A stretch of DNA of 64,000 bases from Fulvivirga sediminis (GCF_016757215.1 NZ_JAESIY010000010.1:62001-126000); one strand, 5' to 3'. Counted from the stretch's first letter, positions 18,638 through 26,934 are shown. Notes: generated from the sequence alone by a model not told the origin. A program made the numbers and translations.

Positions 18638-19705
18638 ATGAGAATTAAAAATATAGAGGTTTGGCGCATGAATTTAGGTAATACCAGGCCTTATACTATT
18701 GCTTTTAAAACCGTAGATGATGTGGATAGTGTTTTTGTGAAAATAACATTAGAAAATGGTGAGTACGGTGTAGGAGCGGGGAACCCTAGTAGGCAGGTTG
18801 TTGGAGAGTCTTTAGAAGATACTCACGCCACTCTTAGTGAAGAGAATCTTGAGTTTTTAATCGGGAAGGATATCCGTGAAATACATGGTGTTTTATATGA
18901 GGTAATGGTCAGGTTTCCTGAGTTTCCGGCCGCAAGAGCAGCTTTAGATATCGCCTTGCATGATGCTTTTACTAAATTTTTAGGGGTGCCGTTGGCTCAG
19001 TTTCTGGGTCGAAAATTTAGAACATTAGAAACTTCTGTAACCATAGGGATTAAAGATGTGAAAGCCACTTTGGAGGAAGCAAGAGAATATTATGATATGG
19101 GTTTCAGGTGCTTGAAAGTGAAAACTGGCAGAGACGTAGATGAGGATATTGAACGTGTGGCTAAGTTGAAAGAGGTTTTTGTTAATAATGTGAAAATCAG
19201 ACTTGATGCCAATCAAGGGTATGATCAGGCAGCACTTTTAAAGTTTTACAAAAGTAGTAAAGAGTGGAATATTGAACTTATAGAACAACCTTTGCCTGTT
19301 GATCAGTTGGATTTATTAAGGCAGTTACCTCAGGAAATAAAGGAAATTATTGCTTTAGATGAAAGCTTAAAATCCCCGGAAGATGCTTTCTTATTGGCTT
19401 CTCAGCCCATTGCGGGTAGAATATTTAATATTAAATTAATGAAATCAGGAGGAATATTTCCCGCTATGCAAATGGCTAATATTGCTAGGGTCGCTCATAT
19501 TGATTTAATGTGGGGGTGTAATGATGAAAGTGCGGTTAGTGTTACAGCCGCTTTGCATGCTGCGCTATCATTTTCCAATACCAGGTATATTGATCTGGAT
19601 GGCAGTCTTGATGTGGTGACAGATGCTGTTACTGGGGGCTTTAAAATAGACGAAGGCTGGATGAGTACTACTGAAAAACCTGGTTTGGGTGTAGAGCTTA
19701 TATAG
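18638..19705 (+). CDS. Dipeptide epimerase of the enolase superfamily (L-Ala-D/L-Glu epimerase-like)
   Basis: A 355-residue enolase-superfamily enzyme. The KxK base motif is LKVKTG (K160, K162), Mg ligands are D190 (RLDANQGY), E216 (IEQPL) and D241 (ALDES), and K266 (NIKLMKSGG) is the opposite-face base. A C-terminal DxD (D319, D321 in YIDLDG) is typical of dipeptide epimerases, where it contacts the substrate amino group. The substrate is probably an L-Xaa-D/L-Xaa dipeptide, perhaps from peptidoglycan. It follows the SusCD-lipoprotein genes after 123 bp and is followed by a strong terminator. Confidence 0.88.
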   Translation: MRIKNIEVWRMNLGNTRPYTIAFKTVDDVDSVFVKITLENGEYGVGAGNPSRQVVGESLEDTHATLSEENLEFLIGKDIREIHGVLYEVMVRFPEFPAARAALDIALHDAFTKFLGVPLAQFLGRKFRTLETSVTIGIKDVKATLEEAREYYDMGFRCLKVKTGRDVDEDIERVAKLKEVFVNNVKIRLDANQGYDQAALLKFYKSSKEWNIELIEQPLPVDQLDLLRQLPQEIKEIIALDESLKSPEDAFLLASQPIAGRIFNIKLMKSGGIFPAMQMANIARVAHIDLMWGCNDESAVSVTAALHAALSFSNTRYIDLDGSLDVVTDAVTGGFKIDEGWMSTTEKPGLGVELI

Positions 19706-19707
19706 AT

Positions 19708-19747
19708 AAAACAGAAAAGGTGTCCTTAAGGATACCTTTTCTGTTTT
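19708..19747. terminator. Bidirectional intrinsic terminator
   Basis: An 18-bp stem with one G-T position (AAAACAGAAAAGGTGTCC / GGATACCTTTTCTGTTTT) and a TTAA loop lies between the epimerase stop (19705) and the convergent aroF stop (19760). Confidence 0.88.
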
Positions 19748-19759
19748 ATGTTAAGATTA

Positions 19760-20794
19760 CTATTTCTTCTTTGTTAAGCCCCAAATTAAATTCACATTGT
19801 TTATAAGTGTTTTTAACTCATCAGGTTTTAAAGCTTGTTTAGGGTCATCACCAATACCATATTTAGGATCTACGTGAGTTTCTATTATGAGTCCATCTGC
19901 ACCATAAGCCATGGCAGCCATTGAGGCAGCGCACACATATTTGGCTCTTCCTACTGAGTGTGAAGGGTCTACGATTACCGGAGCCCATGTTTTTTCTTTC
20001 ACAAGAGGAGTAATGCTTTCGTCAGGATTGTTTCTATATCCATCTACTTGAGGAATAGTACCTCTTGGGCAAAGCATAACATTAGGATTACCTCCTGCAG
20101 CTATATATTCAGCCGCAGCAATAAGCTCATTGATAGGCCCCATGGCTCTAGATCTCTTTAAAAGCACAGCTGTTTGAGTTCCTGCTGTTTTTTCTCCTAT
20201 TTTTTTAAGTAAAGAGTAGTTAAGAGCATTTCTAGTTCCTATTTGTAGTATGTCCACTTTAGCATCCATGGCTACTTCTAGCTGATGCTCATCCATCACT
20301 TCCGTGTCGATAGGTAAGCCAGTTTGCTCTCGTGCTTCAACTAAAATTTTAATGGCACTATCATCTCCCTGATAAGAATAAGGCATAGTACGGGGTTTCC
20401 ATACACCGCCTCTAATCGCTTTAGCGCCAGCTTCTTTTACCGCATGAGCTGTTTCAAGAAAATAATTAGGATTGTTAGGGTCGATAGTACACTGTCCGGC
20501 AATAATAAAAGGCTCAGTACCTACTATTGAATTTCCAACTTTAATCTGGTGGTGGGTTAATTCAGAATGAATATCCATCAACTTATAAGGAGAATCAATA
20601 GCATCAAACCTGTCAATATAATCTAACCCAAGTATTCTATTTATCATTACTTGTTCTCTCTCTTCACCTAATAATGCATAAATAGTTCTATGTATGCCTT
20701 CTATTGGTTGGATCTTGCAATTGTATTCATTTACAATGTCCTTGATTTCCTTCAGTTGTTCTTCTGTTAATTTCGGTTCCTTAGGTATAATCAT
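19760..20794 (-). CDS. aroF: 3-deoxy-7-phosphoheptulonate synthase (type I beta)
   Basis: DAHP synthase, first enzyme of the shikimate pathway, condensing phosphoenolpyruvate and erythrose 4-phosphate. It has an N-terminal ferredoxin-like regulatory domain (IQPIEGIHRTIYALLGEER) and a TIM barrel with IAGQCTID, IRGGVWKPRT, LQIGTRN, LLKRSRAMG and VIVDPSHSVGR. No chorismate mutase domain is fused. The frame is open to a TTG at 20821, but that codon lies within the promoter -7 box, so ATG 20794 (MIIPKEPKL) is the start. The ferredoxin-like domain suggests feedback control by aromatic amino acids. Confidence 0.93.
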   Translation of the reverse strand: MIIPKEPKLTEEQLKEIKDIVNEYNCKIQPIEGIHRTIYALLGEEREQVMINRILGLDYIDRFDAIDSPYKLMDIHSELTHHQIKVGNSIVGTEPFIIAGQCTIDPNNPNYFLETAHAVKEAGAKAIRGGVWKPRTMPYSYQGDDSAIKILVEAREQTGLPIDTEVMDEHQLEVAMDAKVDILQIGTRNALNYSLLKKIGEKTAGTQTAVLLKRSRAMGPINELIAAAEYIAAGGNPNVMLCPRGTIPQVDGYRNNPDESITPLVKEKTWAPVIVDPSHSVGRAKYVCAASMAAMAYGADGLIIETHVDPKYGIGDDPKQALKPDELKTLINNVNLIWGLTKKK

Positions 20795-20818
20795 ATTGCC
20801 TTCTGTTCTGTTCGAATC

Positions 20819-20848
20819 CAAAAGTAGTAGTAATTATATAAATTCAAA
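20819..20848 (-). promoter_or_regulatory. Bacteroidota promoter of aroF
   Basis: On the minus strand TTTG (20848-20845) is followed after 18 nt by TACTTTTG (20826-20819), an excellent match to the TTTG-N19-TAnnTTTG promoter. Transcription would start about 18 nt before the ATG at 20794. This decides against the upstream TTG start. Confidence 0.7.
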
Positions 20849-20880
20849 TACAATTATCTTAGTTTCGTTATTTTAAGTCA

Positions 20881-20888
20881 TAATTTTG
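20881..20888 (+). promoter_or_regulatory. Bacteroidota -7 element for pdeM
   Basis: TAATTTTG matches TAnnTTTG and lies 28 nt before the TTG start codon of the phosphoesterase gene. The -33 element is weak (TTTCG at 20863-20867 is too close). Confidence 0.5.
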
Positions 20889-20916
20889 TGTATTTGATAA
20901 AAATAGAGCTTTTAAA

Positions 20917-21579
20917 TTGAAATACTCAAAAACATTTAATGGTATTTATGTCATTGATATAAAAGGCGAACGATTACTTCTGTTGCCAGAGAAGGCCTTG
21001 CTATGGGAGAAAAGGGGCATTCTTTTATTGGCAGATATGCATTTGGGGAAGGTCAATCATTTTAGGAGGTCTGGTATTGCTGTATCTTCAGAACCTAATA
21101 ATCAAAATATAGATCGCTTCATTAATCTACTTCAAAGGTGGAAGCCAGAAAGGGTTTTGTTTATGGGTGATCTTTTTCATAGCCATTACAATGCAGAGTG
21201 GGAGGTGTTAGGCCAAGTGCTTAAATACTTTCCGGCAATTTCTTTCGAACTCATTATTGGTAATCATGATATTATGAGTGAGTATCAGTATTTAAAGCAT
21301 CAGTTAATACTTCATGAAGAACCTTTATATATAGGACCATTTTCATTATCTCATGAAACTATAGAAGAGGAAGCTTATTATAACATCGCTGGTCATCTGC
21401 ACCCCGGAGTAAGGTTGACAGGAAAGGGAAGACAAGCTTTAAAACTGCCTTGTTTTTATTTCGGATCTCAACATGGTCTTTTACCGGCCTTTGGAGAATT
21501 TACCGGCCTTGCATTAGTGAAGCCTAAAAAGGAAGATCAAATATTTGTGATCATTAATGAGCAAGTGCTGAAGGTTTAG
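20917..21579 (+). CDS. pdeM: Ligase-associated DNA damage response phosphoesterase PdeM
   Basis: A calcineurin-type metallophosphoesterase of 220 residues. Metal motifs are LLADMHLGK (D40, H42), FMGDLFHS (GD 84-85), IGNHD (115-118) and AGHLHPG. It matches the nuclease that accompanies the ATP-dependent ligase, Lhr-like helicase and MBL exonuclease group. Here it is isolated from them by about 9 kb and divergent from aroF. No ATG occurs before the DMH motif, so TTG 20917 is the start. A terminator follows 25 bp after the stop. Confidence 0.88.
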   Translation: MKYSKTFNGIYVIDIKGERLLLLPEKALLWEKRGILLLADMHLGKVNHFRRSGIAVSSEPNNQNIDRFINLLQRWKPERVLFMGDLFHSHYNAEWEVLGQVLKYFPAISFELIIGNHDIMSEYQYLKHQLILHEEPLYIGPFSLSHETIEEEAYYNIAGHLHPGVRLTGKGRQALKLPCFYFGSQHGLLPAFGEFTGLALVKPKKEDQIFVIINEQVLKV

Positions 21580-21604
21580 ATTATTTATGAATTCCTATAA
21601 ATAG

Positions 21605-21635
21605 AAAAAGGCTGCCAAAATTGACAGCCTTTTTT
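21605..21635. terminator. Intrinsic terminator, convergent genes
   Basis: The stem AAAAAGGCTG / CAGCCTTTTT, extended by CAA/TTG across one mismatch, is followed by a T-run. It lies between the pdeM stop (21579) and the minus-strand stop at 21653. Confidence 0.8.
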
Positions 21636-21652
21636 ATATTTAGTAAAGGTTT

Positions 21653-22228
21653 TTAGTTTTCACCTCCAAAGATGAATGCACCTAAACGAATTCCGAAGTA
21701 GCTGTTTTTGATATCATAAGTAAACGTTCTTCCTTGCGAATCACTTGCTGTGCCTTCACTCTTACCAATAATATTGTAGTCAAAGTTGATGTTGAAGTGT
21801 CCGATATCTATGCCAAGTCTGGGGTAGAACCCAAATTTATTTTCAGATGCATCTGCACCGGCAGAGCCATTGTTGGAAACAGAAACACTAGCAGATGAAA
21901 ATAAACCAAATCCAAGACCCACATAAGGGCGAACTTTTGAATCACTTAAATAGTACTGACCGTTCAAGCTGTAGGAACCATTAGCTGAAACATCAGCACC
22001 GGAATCATCAAGACCCCTTGCCATCCAAGCAGACTCAATTCTTAGGCCAACAGCAATGGCATCATTAATTCTGTACGCAGGTTCGAAATCAAAAAGAACA
22101 CCACCACCTCCATCGCTAGGATGAGCATACCCTAAGCCTAAACCTAATTTGAAAGGCTTGTAATTTTGAGCGCTAACTACTGCTGAAGAGCAGGCTAGAA
22201 GCACTAACGATAATAAAAAATTTCTCAT
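21653..22228 (-). CDS. Outer membrane beta-barrel protein (OmpA/OmpW-like N-terminal type)
   Basis: A protein of 191 residues from ATG 22228, with a signal peptide (MRNFLLSLVLLACSSAVVSA) and alternating strands rich in Gly and aromatics (LGLGLGYAHP, PYVGLGFGLFSS, YPRLGIDIGHFNINFDYNII, ends FFG-like). This is the pattern of small porin-fold barrels. Upstream in-frame Met codons (22270) would add residues ahead of the signal and are unlikely. The function is unknown. It is alone on its strand. Confidence 0.8.
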   Translation of the reverse strand: MRNFLLSLVLLACSSAVVSAQNYKPFKLGLGLGYAHPSDGGGGVLFDFEPAYRINDAIAVGLRIESAWMARGLDDSGADVSANGSYSLNGQYYLSDSKVRPYVGLGFGLFSSASVSVSNNGSAGADASENKFGFYPRLGIDIGHFNINFDYNIIGKSEGTASDSQGRTFTYDIKNSYFGIRLGAFIFGGEN

Positions 22229-22468
22229 AGTATAAAGTGAAAAATTGTTCAACATTGGAAATGTATACACTACCTGTCATTCTTAGTAATCGTTATATAA
22301 ATATTCTATTATATAATAAGTATAAATATATTTATAAAGCTTGTAAAATGATTATTATGTATAAATAATAATAAAATAAATGTTTTTTTTGTTGGTTGCT
22401 TTGAGCTCATTTATTTTTTTTCAAAATGGCTGTAACAAACTGAAAAATGGGTCGTCTTGCTTCTGAAT

Positions 22469-22987
22469 ATGAGTTTGGAAATTTTCAAAAATAAAGTTCT
22501 ACCTGTTAAAAATAAGCTTTATCGCTTTGCTTTAGGCTTCATAAAAAATGAGGACGAGGCGAAAGATATAGTGCAGGAAGTTTTTATTAAAATTTGGGAT
22601 AAAAAGGAGGATTTGTTGGCCATTGAAAACATAGAAGCGTGGTGTATGCGTGTAACTCGTAACCTTTCTCTGGATAAACTCAAATCCAAACATAAAAAGT
22701 ATACAGATTCATTAAACGAAGAGTTTGATAAATCTGACGATAAAAATCAGACTCCTTATAGGAGTACAGAAATTAGTGATACTATGAGCATGATTAATCT
22801 TTTTATAGAGTCATTGCCTGATAAACAAAGGCAGATTATTAAGCTTCGAGATATAGAAGGATATAGCTATAAAGAGATAAGTGAAATGGTTGGGGTGGAT
22901 ATGAATCAGGTAAAAGTAAATTTATTTAGAGCCAGAAAGGCAATTAAAGAGAATCTATTAAATATCAATGCATATGGACTTAGATAG
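22469..22987 (+). CDS. ECF-type RNA polymerase sigma factor
   Basis: A sigma-70 family factor of about 172 residues. Region 2 is seen in EDEAKDIVQEVFIKIW and AWCMRVTRNLSLDKLKSK, region 4 in LPDKQRQIIKLRDIEGYSY and EISEMVGVDMNQVKVNLFRA. I take ATG 22469 (MSLEIF) over TTG 22457. Its end overlaps the next gene, which encodes a likely anti-sigma factor, followed by three DUF4252 genes. That order suggests a cell-envelope response unit in which the sigma factor drives its own operon. Confidence 0.92.
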   Translation: MSLEIFKNKVLPVKNKLYRFALGFIKNEDEAKDIVQEVFIKIWDKKEDLLAIENIEAWCMRVTRNLSLDKLKSKHKKYTDSLNEEFDKSDDKNQTPYRSTEISDTMSMINLFIESLPDKQRQIIKLRDIEGYSYKEISEMVGVDMNQVKVNLFRARKAIKENLLNINAYGLR

Positions 22988-23486
22988 AATAGAACATCTG
23001 TTGGCTAAATATTGGGAATGTGAAACCTCTCTTGAGGAGGAAGACGAACTGAAGGAGTTTTTTACTCATCAGCCGGTTCCTGGACACTTGAAGTCAGTGG
23101 CTTCTCTATTTCAATATTATGAGGCTGAGGGTGAGAAAGATGAATTGGGAGCTGAGTTTGATGAGCTCATATTGGACGAATTAGAAAATAAAAAGTCTGG
23201 AAAAGGTAAAGTTATAAAGTGGGTGAATGATGCCCTTAAAGTAGCGGCAGTCTTATTGATATTGGCCACTGCTGGCTACTTTATGCAGAAGGAATATCAG
23301 GATAAAAAAGAGAATTTAGAGCCTTATGTTACCGGCACCTTTGAAGACCCTGAGAAAGCATTTGAAGAGACAAAAAAGGCTTTAATGCTTATTTCTAAAA
23401 ACATGAATGTAGGTAAGAAGCAAGTGGAGAAAGTGGGTGTTTTGCATGAAGCGCAAAAGAAAGTAAAAGAAACAGAGACATTATAA
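22968..23486 (+). CDS. Putative membrane anti-sigma factor
   Basis: A 172-residue protein with an acidic N-terminal helical region (DRIEHLLAKYWECETSLEEEDELKEFF), one transmembrane segment (VAAVLLILATAGYF, about residues 90-105) and a short extracytoplasmic tail. The topology and the 20-nt overlap with the ECF sigma gene fit an anti-sigma factor. The YWECETSLEEEDELKEFF pattern is common in Bacteroidota proteins next to ECF factors. A second ATG at 22974 is equally possible. No zinc-binding HxxxCxxC motif is present. Confidence 0.78.
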   Translation: MHMDLDRIEHLLAKYWECETSLEEEDELKEFFTHQPVPGHLKSVASLFQYYEAEGEKDELGAEFDELILDELENKKSGKGKVIKWVNDALKVAAVLLILATAGYFMQKEYQDKKENLEPYVTGTFEDPEKAFEETKKALMLISKNMNVGKKQVEKVGVLHEAQKKVKETETL

Positions 23487-23505
23487 ATATTAAAACGGAG
23501 AAGAA

Positions 23506-24030
23506 ATGAAACGATCAATTTTAGTGCTGTCTATAGGTGTGCTGCTCTCATTCAGCGCTCAAGGTCAGGATGCCATAAGTAAATTTTTCAGTAAGTATGA
23601 AAATGATGAGGAATTCACCCAGGTATCTGTAAATAGTAGAATGTTTGAGCTATTTACCAATCTTGAAATGGAGTCAAAGGAAGACCAAGAGGTGATGAAT
23701 GCGATTTCTAAACTTAAAGGCATAAGGATATTAGCAAAAGAAGATGCTAAGGATGGTAAAAAGCTATATAAAGAGGCCTTTCAGTTACTTCCAAAAGAGG
23801 AATATGGGGAACTTATGTCTGTCAGGGATGGAAGTACTGATCTGAAATTTCTGATAAAAGAAAGTGGAGGCAAAATCAATGAATTATTAATGATCAGTGG
23901 AGGAGAAAAAGAGTTTTTCATCCTCAGCTTATTCGGTGAAATAGATTTAAAACAAATAGCTAAAATTTCCAAGTCTATGGATATTCAGGGGCTTGAAGGC
24001 TTGGAGAAATTAAATAATAAGAAGGAATAG
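23506..24030 (+). CDS. DUF4252 secreted protein, paralogue 1
   Basis: A 174-residue protein with a signal peptide ending FSAQGQ and a DUF4252 domain: SKFFSKYENDEEFTQVSVN, LKGIRIL, and EYGELMSVRDGSTDLKFLIK with the shared MxxRDG core. It starts 19 bp after the anti-sigma gene. Two further paralogues follow. I know no biochemical function for the family. The mature protein is probably periplasmic and has no lipobox. Confidence 0.85.
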   Translation: MKRSILVLSIGVLLSFSAQGQDAISKFFSKYENDEEFTQVSVNSRMFELFTNLEMESKEDQEVMNAISKLKGIRILAKEDAKDGKKLYKEAFQLLPKEEYGELMSVRDGSTDLKFLIKESGGKINELLMISGGEKEFFILSLFGEIDLKQIAKISKSMDIQGLEGLEKLNNKKE

Positions 24031-24098
24031 ATACTTTCAAGGTCAATTGAAAATAAACAACAACAAGCAACACATTAACAACTCAAAATAAATAGATT

Positions 24099-24605
24099 AT
24101 GAAACGTTTAATTATCTCAGCATTAGCTGTAATACTAACAGCAGGTATTTCCTTTGGGCAAAGTAAAACCATTCAAAAATTTCACGAAAAGTACAAAGAT
24201 GATCGTGATGCTACGGTAGTAACCTTTACAGGTGGACTGTTTAAATTACTCGCCACCGTTGCTTCTTTGGATGAGCAGGATGAAGATTCGCAGGTTATTT
24301 CCCGCATAGCTGATAATATTTCTTCATTAGAACTGGTTTCTATTCCTATGTATAAGTCAGGGTTTAAGAGTGAAGATATAGCCAAAATGAGATCTGAGCT
24401 CAAAAAAGAAAAATATGAAGAAATGATGACCCTACGAGATGGTTCTGATCATATTTACTTCATGACTCAGGGAAGTGATAGTGAGATCAAAAATATGCTC
24501 ATATTAATAAGTGAGGAATCTGACTTTATGGTGATGAATGTTAATGGAGAACTGGACCTTAAAGATCTAGCTTACCTGGCTAAGAAAAGGAATAATTTGA
24601 ATTAA
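24099..24605 (+). CDS. DUF4252 secreted protein, paralogue 2
   Basis: A 168-residue protein with signal peptide (ISFGQ end). It shares the layout of its neighbours: KTIQKFHEKYKDDRDATVV, a central helix pair, then YEEMMTLRDGSDHIYFMTQ, and a C-terminal NVNGELDLKDLAYL. It is 68 bp after the first paralogue. It lacks any visible catalytic motif. The conserved LRDG and GELDL segments recur in paralogue 1 (VRDG, GEIDL) and more weakly in paralogue 3. Confidence 0.85.
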   Translation: MKRLIISALAVILTAGISFGQSKTIQKFHEKYKDDRDATVVTFTGGLFKLLATVASLDEQDEDSQVISRIADNISSLELVSIPMYKSGFKSEDIAKMRSELKKEKYEEMMTLRDGSDHIYFMTQGSDSEIKNMLILISEESDFMVMNVNGELDLKDLAYLAKKRNNLN

Positions 24606-24628
24606 GCAATATATCATTTAATCATGAG

Positions 24629-24655
24629 TTGCCTGGTGTGTTTCATGCCAGGCAA
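24629..24655 (+). other. Intra-operon RNA hairpin between DUF4252 paralogues 2 and 3
   Basis: TTGCCTGG and CCAGGCAA form a perfect 8-bp stem with an 11-nt loop. It is followed by AT-rich sequence (TATTATATTA) but no proper T-run, so a terminator is possible but weak. It may attenuate or protect the transcript of the third paralogue. Confidence 0.5.
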
Positions 24656-24673
24656 TATTATATTACAGCCATT

Positions 24674-25144
24674 ATGAAATTACTACTCTTGATGTTAGCC
24701 GTTTTATTGCCATTGGTTTTATCTGCTCAAAGCAAAACCACACGAGATTTTTCAGAAGATCATGAAGAGGGCACTTCGTTCTTTTTTTATAAAAACACTT
24801 TAAAAATGCTTAATCAAACCGATAGCGAAGAGTTTGATGAGTTGATTAAAGATATTGATAAGATGAAGTACTTTGTTGTAGAAAAAAAAGGAGATAACAT
24901 TAATAAAGGAACTTACGCTGAGCTCGTAAAAGGATATAAGTCTGAGCAGTTTGAGAGCCTTATGAATATGAGGCATGAAGGAATGAAAGTTGACGTTTAT
25001 ATCCAGGAAGATGAGGGGGTAACTACCGGATTGGTTTTTTTGATGAACGATGAAAGTAGCTTGTCAATTTTGGATATAAAAGGATCAGTTCCTCTTAATA
25101 AATTGGCTAACATCATATCAAAAGTAAGAGAGTTTAAACCCTGA
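24674..25144 (+). CDS. DUF4252-like secreted protein, paralogue 3 (divergent)
   Basis: A 156-residue protein from ATG 24674, with signal peptide MKLLLLMLAVLLPLVLSAQ. A frame-open TTG at 24629 lies inside the hairpin stem and is not a credible start. The core MNMRHEGMKVDVYIQED replaces the MxLRDG motif of its neighbours, and SSLSILDIKGSVPLNKL parallels their GELDL end. It is the most diverged copy. It closes the sigma-factor cluster. Confidence 0.78.
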   Translation: MKLLLLMLAVLLPLVLSAQSKTTRDFSEDHEEGTSFFFYKNTLKMLNQTDSEEFDELIKDIDKMKYFVVEKKGDNINKGTYAELVKGYKSEQFESLMNMRHEGMKVDVYIQEDEGVTTGLVFLMNDESSLSILDIKGSVPLNKLANIISKVREFKP

Positions 25145-25238
25145 TTAATGGAATATAGTGGCTAAAAATCGATATTTTATGGCTTTTGTTCTAAAAATAC
25201 TATCTTAAACGCTTCCAAACTATAAACACCAGTCAACT

Positions 25239-26141
25239 TTGAATACAGTACTTGAAATTAATAATCTTACTAAAAAATACGGACGGATTACTGCTGTGAA
25301 TAACCTTTCTCTTTCCATAGAGAGAGGAAGTGTGTTCGGTATTCTAGGCCCGAATGGCAGTGGTAAAACTACCACGCTTGGTATACTGCTCGATGTGATT
25401 AATAAAACCAGTGGAGAGTTTAGCTGGTTTGGGCAGCCACCTACTAAAGAAGTAAGAAAAAGAATAGGAGCTATTTTAGAAACGCCAATATTCTATCCTT
25501 ACCTCAATGCGGTGAAGAATTTGGAAATAGTGGCGGAGATTAAAGGTGTTCCTAAAAGTAATATTGATATTTCATTGCAGAAGGTAGATCTTTTTGAGAG
25601 AAGGTTTGATAATTTTAAAACTTACTCACTAGGTATGAGGCAGAGGCTATCTATTGCTTCCGCACTGCTATGCGATCCGGAAGTGATGATTCTTGATGAA
25701 CCTACCAATGGACTTGATCCTCAAGGTATTGCTGAAATAAGAGGGCTAATCCAGCAAATAGCTAAAGACGGTAAAACCATTATTTTAGCCAGCCATTTGC
25801 TAGATGAAGTGCAGAAAGTATGCTCTCATTTTTGTGTGTTAAAAAGAGGAAAGCTACTGCATGTGGGTACTGTAGATGAGGTCACTAAAGGAGCAGAATT
25901 GGTAGAGGTAATGGCTAATAATCCAGCTCTACTTGAGCAAGCGTTACAGCAGTTTAAAGGCGTGAAAAACATTAGTAAGGAAGAAGATAAATTTATTGTT
26001 ACACTATCAGAAGGGCAAAGTGCGGCTGATTTGAATCAATTTTTATTTGATCAAAAATTAGTGGCCACGCACTTACTTACCCAAAGGAAAAGCCTTGAAA
26101 AACAATTTTTAGAAGTATTAGCCCAATCAGACCATGCTTAA
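25239..26141 (+). CDS. ABC transporter ATP-binding protein
   Basis: A 300-residue single-domain ABC ATPase. It has Walker A GPNGSGKTTT, Q-loop region, signature YSLGMRQRLSIASAL, Walker B VMILDEPTNGLDP, and H-loop ILASHLLDEV, followed by a C-terminal regulatory extension. It resembles the CcmA/drug-exporter (DRA) branch that pairs with ABC-2 permeases. No ATG is near the start, so TTG 25239 is used. It overlaps the permease gene by 8 nt. Confidence 0.92.
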   Translation: MNTVLEINNLTKKYGRITAVNNLSLSIERGSVFGILGPNGSGKTTTLGILLDVINKTSGEFSWFGQPPTKEVRKRIGAILETPIFYPYLNAVKNLEIVAEIKGVPKSNIDISLQKVDLFERRFDNFKTYSLGMRQRLSIASALLCDPEVMILDEPTNGLDPQGIAEIRGLIQQIAKDGKTIILASHLLDEVQKVCSHFCVLKRGKLLHVGTVDEVTKGAELVEVMANNPALLEQALQQFKGVKNISKEEDKFIVTLSEGQSAADLNQFLFDQKLVATHLLTQRKSLEKQFLEVLAQSDHA

Positions 26142-26934
26142 GTTATTAAAGATAGATTTACAGAAATTAGCCAACTACAGAGCTTTTTGGGTGCTCAATA
26201 TCATGTATGGGGTGTTGATTATTAGCATTCCTGTAGTGGTACTAGAGTTCATGAAGTGGCTTAAAGAAAAAGGGGCTGATTTTAATAATTTTGATCCGAT
26301 GAAGATACCAGTGCTACATTTTCCTGATATCTGGCAAAATATAACTTATGTATATACATTCCTGAAAATTTTTCTAGCTATTGTCGTTATTATATCCATT
26401 TCTAATGAATTTAGCTATAAAACCATCAGACAGAATATTATAGATGGGTTTAGTAGAATGGATTTTATTAAATCTAAAATGAGCACCATTCTATTATTGA
26501 GTTTGGGGTCAGCTCTGTTGGTTTTTATAACCGGGCTCCTTACAGGACTAATTTATACGCCAGATCTTGAGATGGGGAATGTTTTTGATGGCAGTGAGTT
26601 TGTACTTGCTTATTTTTTGGATCTTTTTTGTTATTTAACACTGGCATTTTTGCTTACAGTATTGCTAAAGCGGTCGGCTCTCACGGTTTTTATGTTGCTA
26701 CTATTTAGCCCTATTGAAAGAACTATAGCAGCTTTTTTTCCGGCCAACCTCAAATTTATCACTGAATATTTCCCAATTCATGCTATTAATAATTTAATAG
26801 CATTTCCTTTGTCAAGGTATTGGTTTCAGGAAATACAAGATTATGTAAGTCTCTCAGCAGTAGGAGTAGTATTGATCTATATTGTAATTTTTGTTTATGC
26901 TATATATTATAAATTGAAATCGTCAGATTTATAA
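26134..26934 (+). CDS. ABC-2 type transporter permease
   Basis: A 266-residue integral membrane protein with six predicted hydrophobic segments, starting near VLNIMYGVLIISIPVVVLEF. It has a YKTIRQNIIDGFSRMDFIKSK cytoplasmic loop typical of ABC-2 permeases. It overlaps the ATPase gene by 8 nt and forms an exporter with it. The substrate is not evident. The small periplasmic loops do not suggest a lipoprotein-type exporter. Confidence 0.88.
   Translation: MLKLLKIDLQKLANYRAFWVLNIMYGVLIISIPVVVLEFMKWLKEKGADFNNFDPMKIPVLHFPDIWQNITYVYTFLKIFLAIVVIISISNEFSYKTIRQNIIDGFSRMDFIKSKMSTILLLSLGSALLVFITGLLTGLIYTPDLEMGNVFDGSEFVLAYFLDLFCYLTLAFLLTVLLKRSALTVFMLLLFSPIERTIAAFFPANLKFITEYFPIHAINNLIAFPLSRYWFQEIQDYVSLSAVGVVLIYIVIFVYAIYYKLKSSDL

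Noticed and set aside
20811-20822. TTCGAATCC near the aroF start resembles a tRNA T-loop
   Set aside because: The flanking bases do not pair to make a T-stem and no other tRNA arms are present; it lies in the aroF promoter region.
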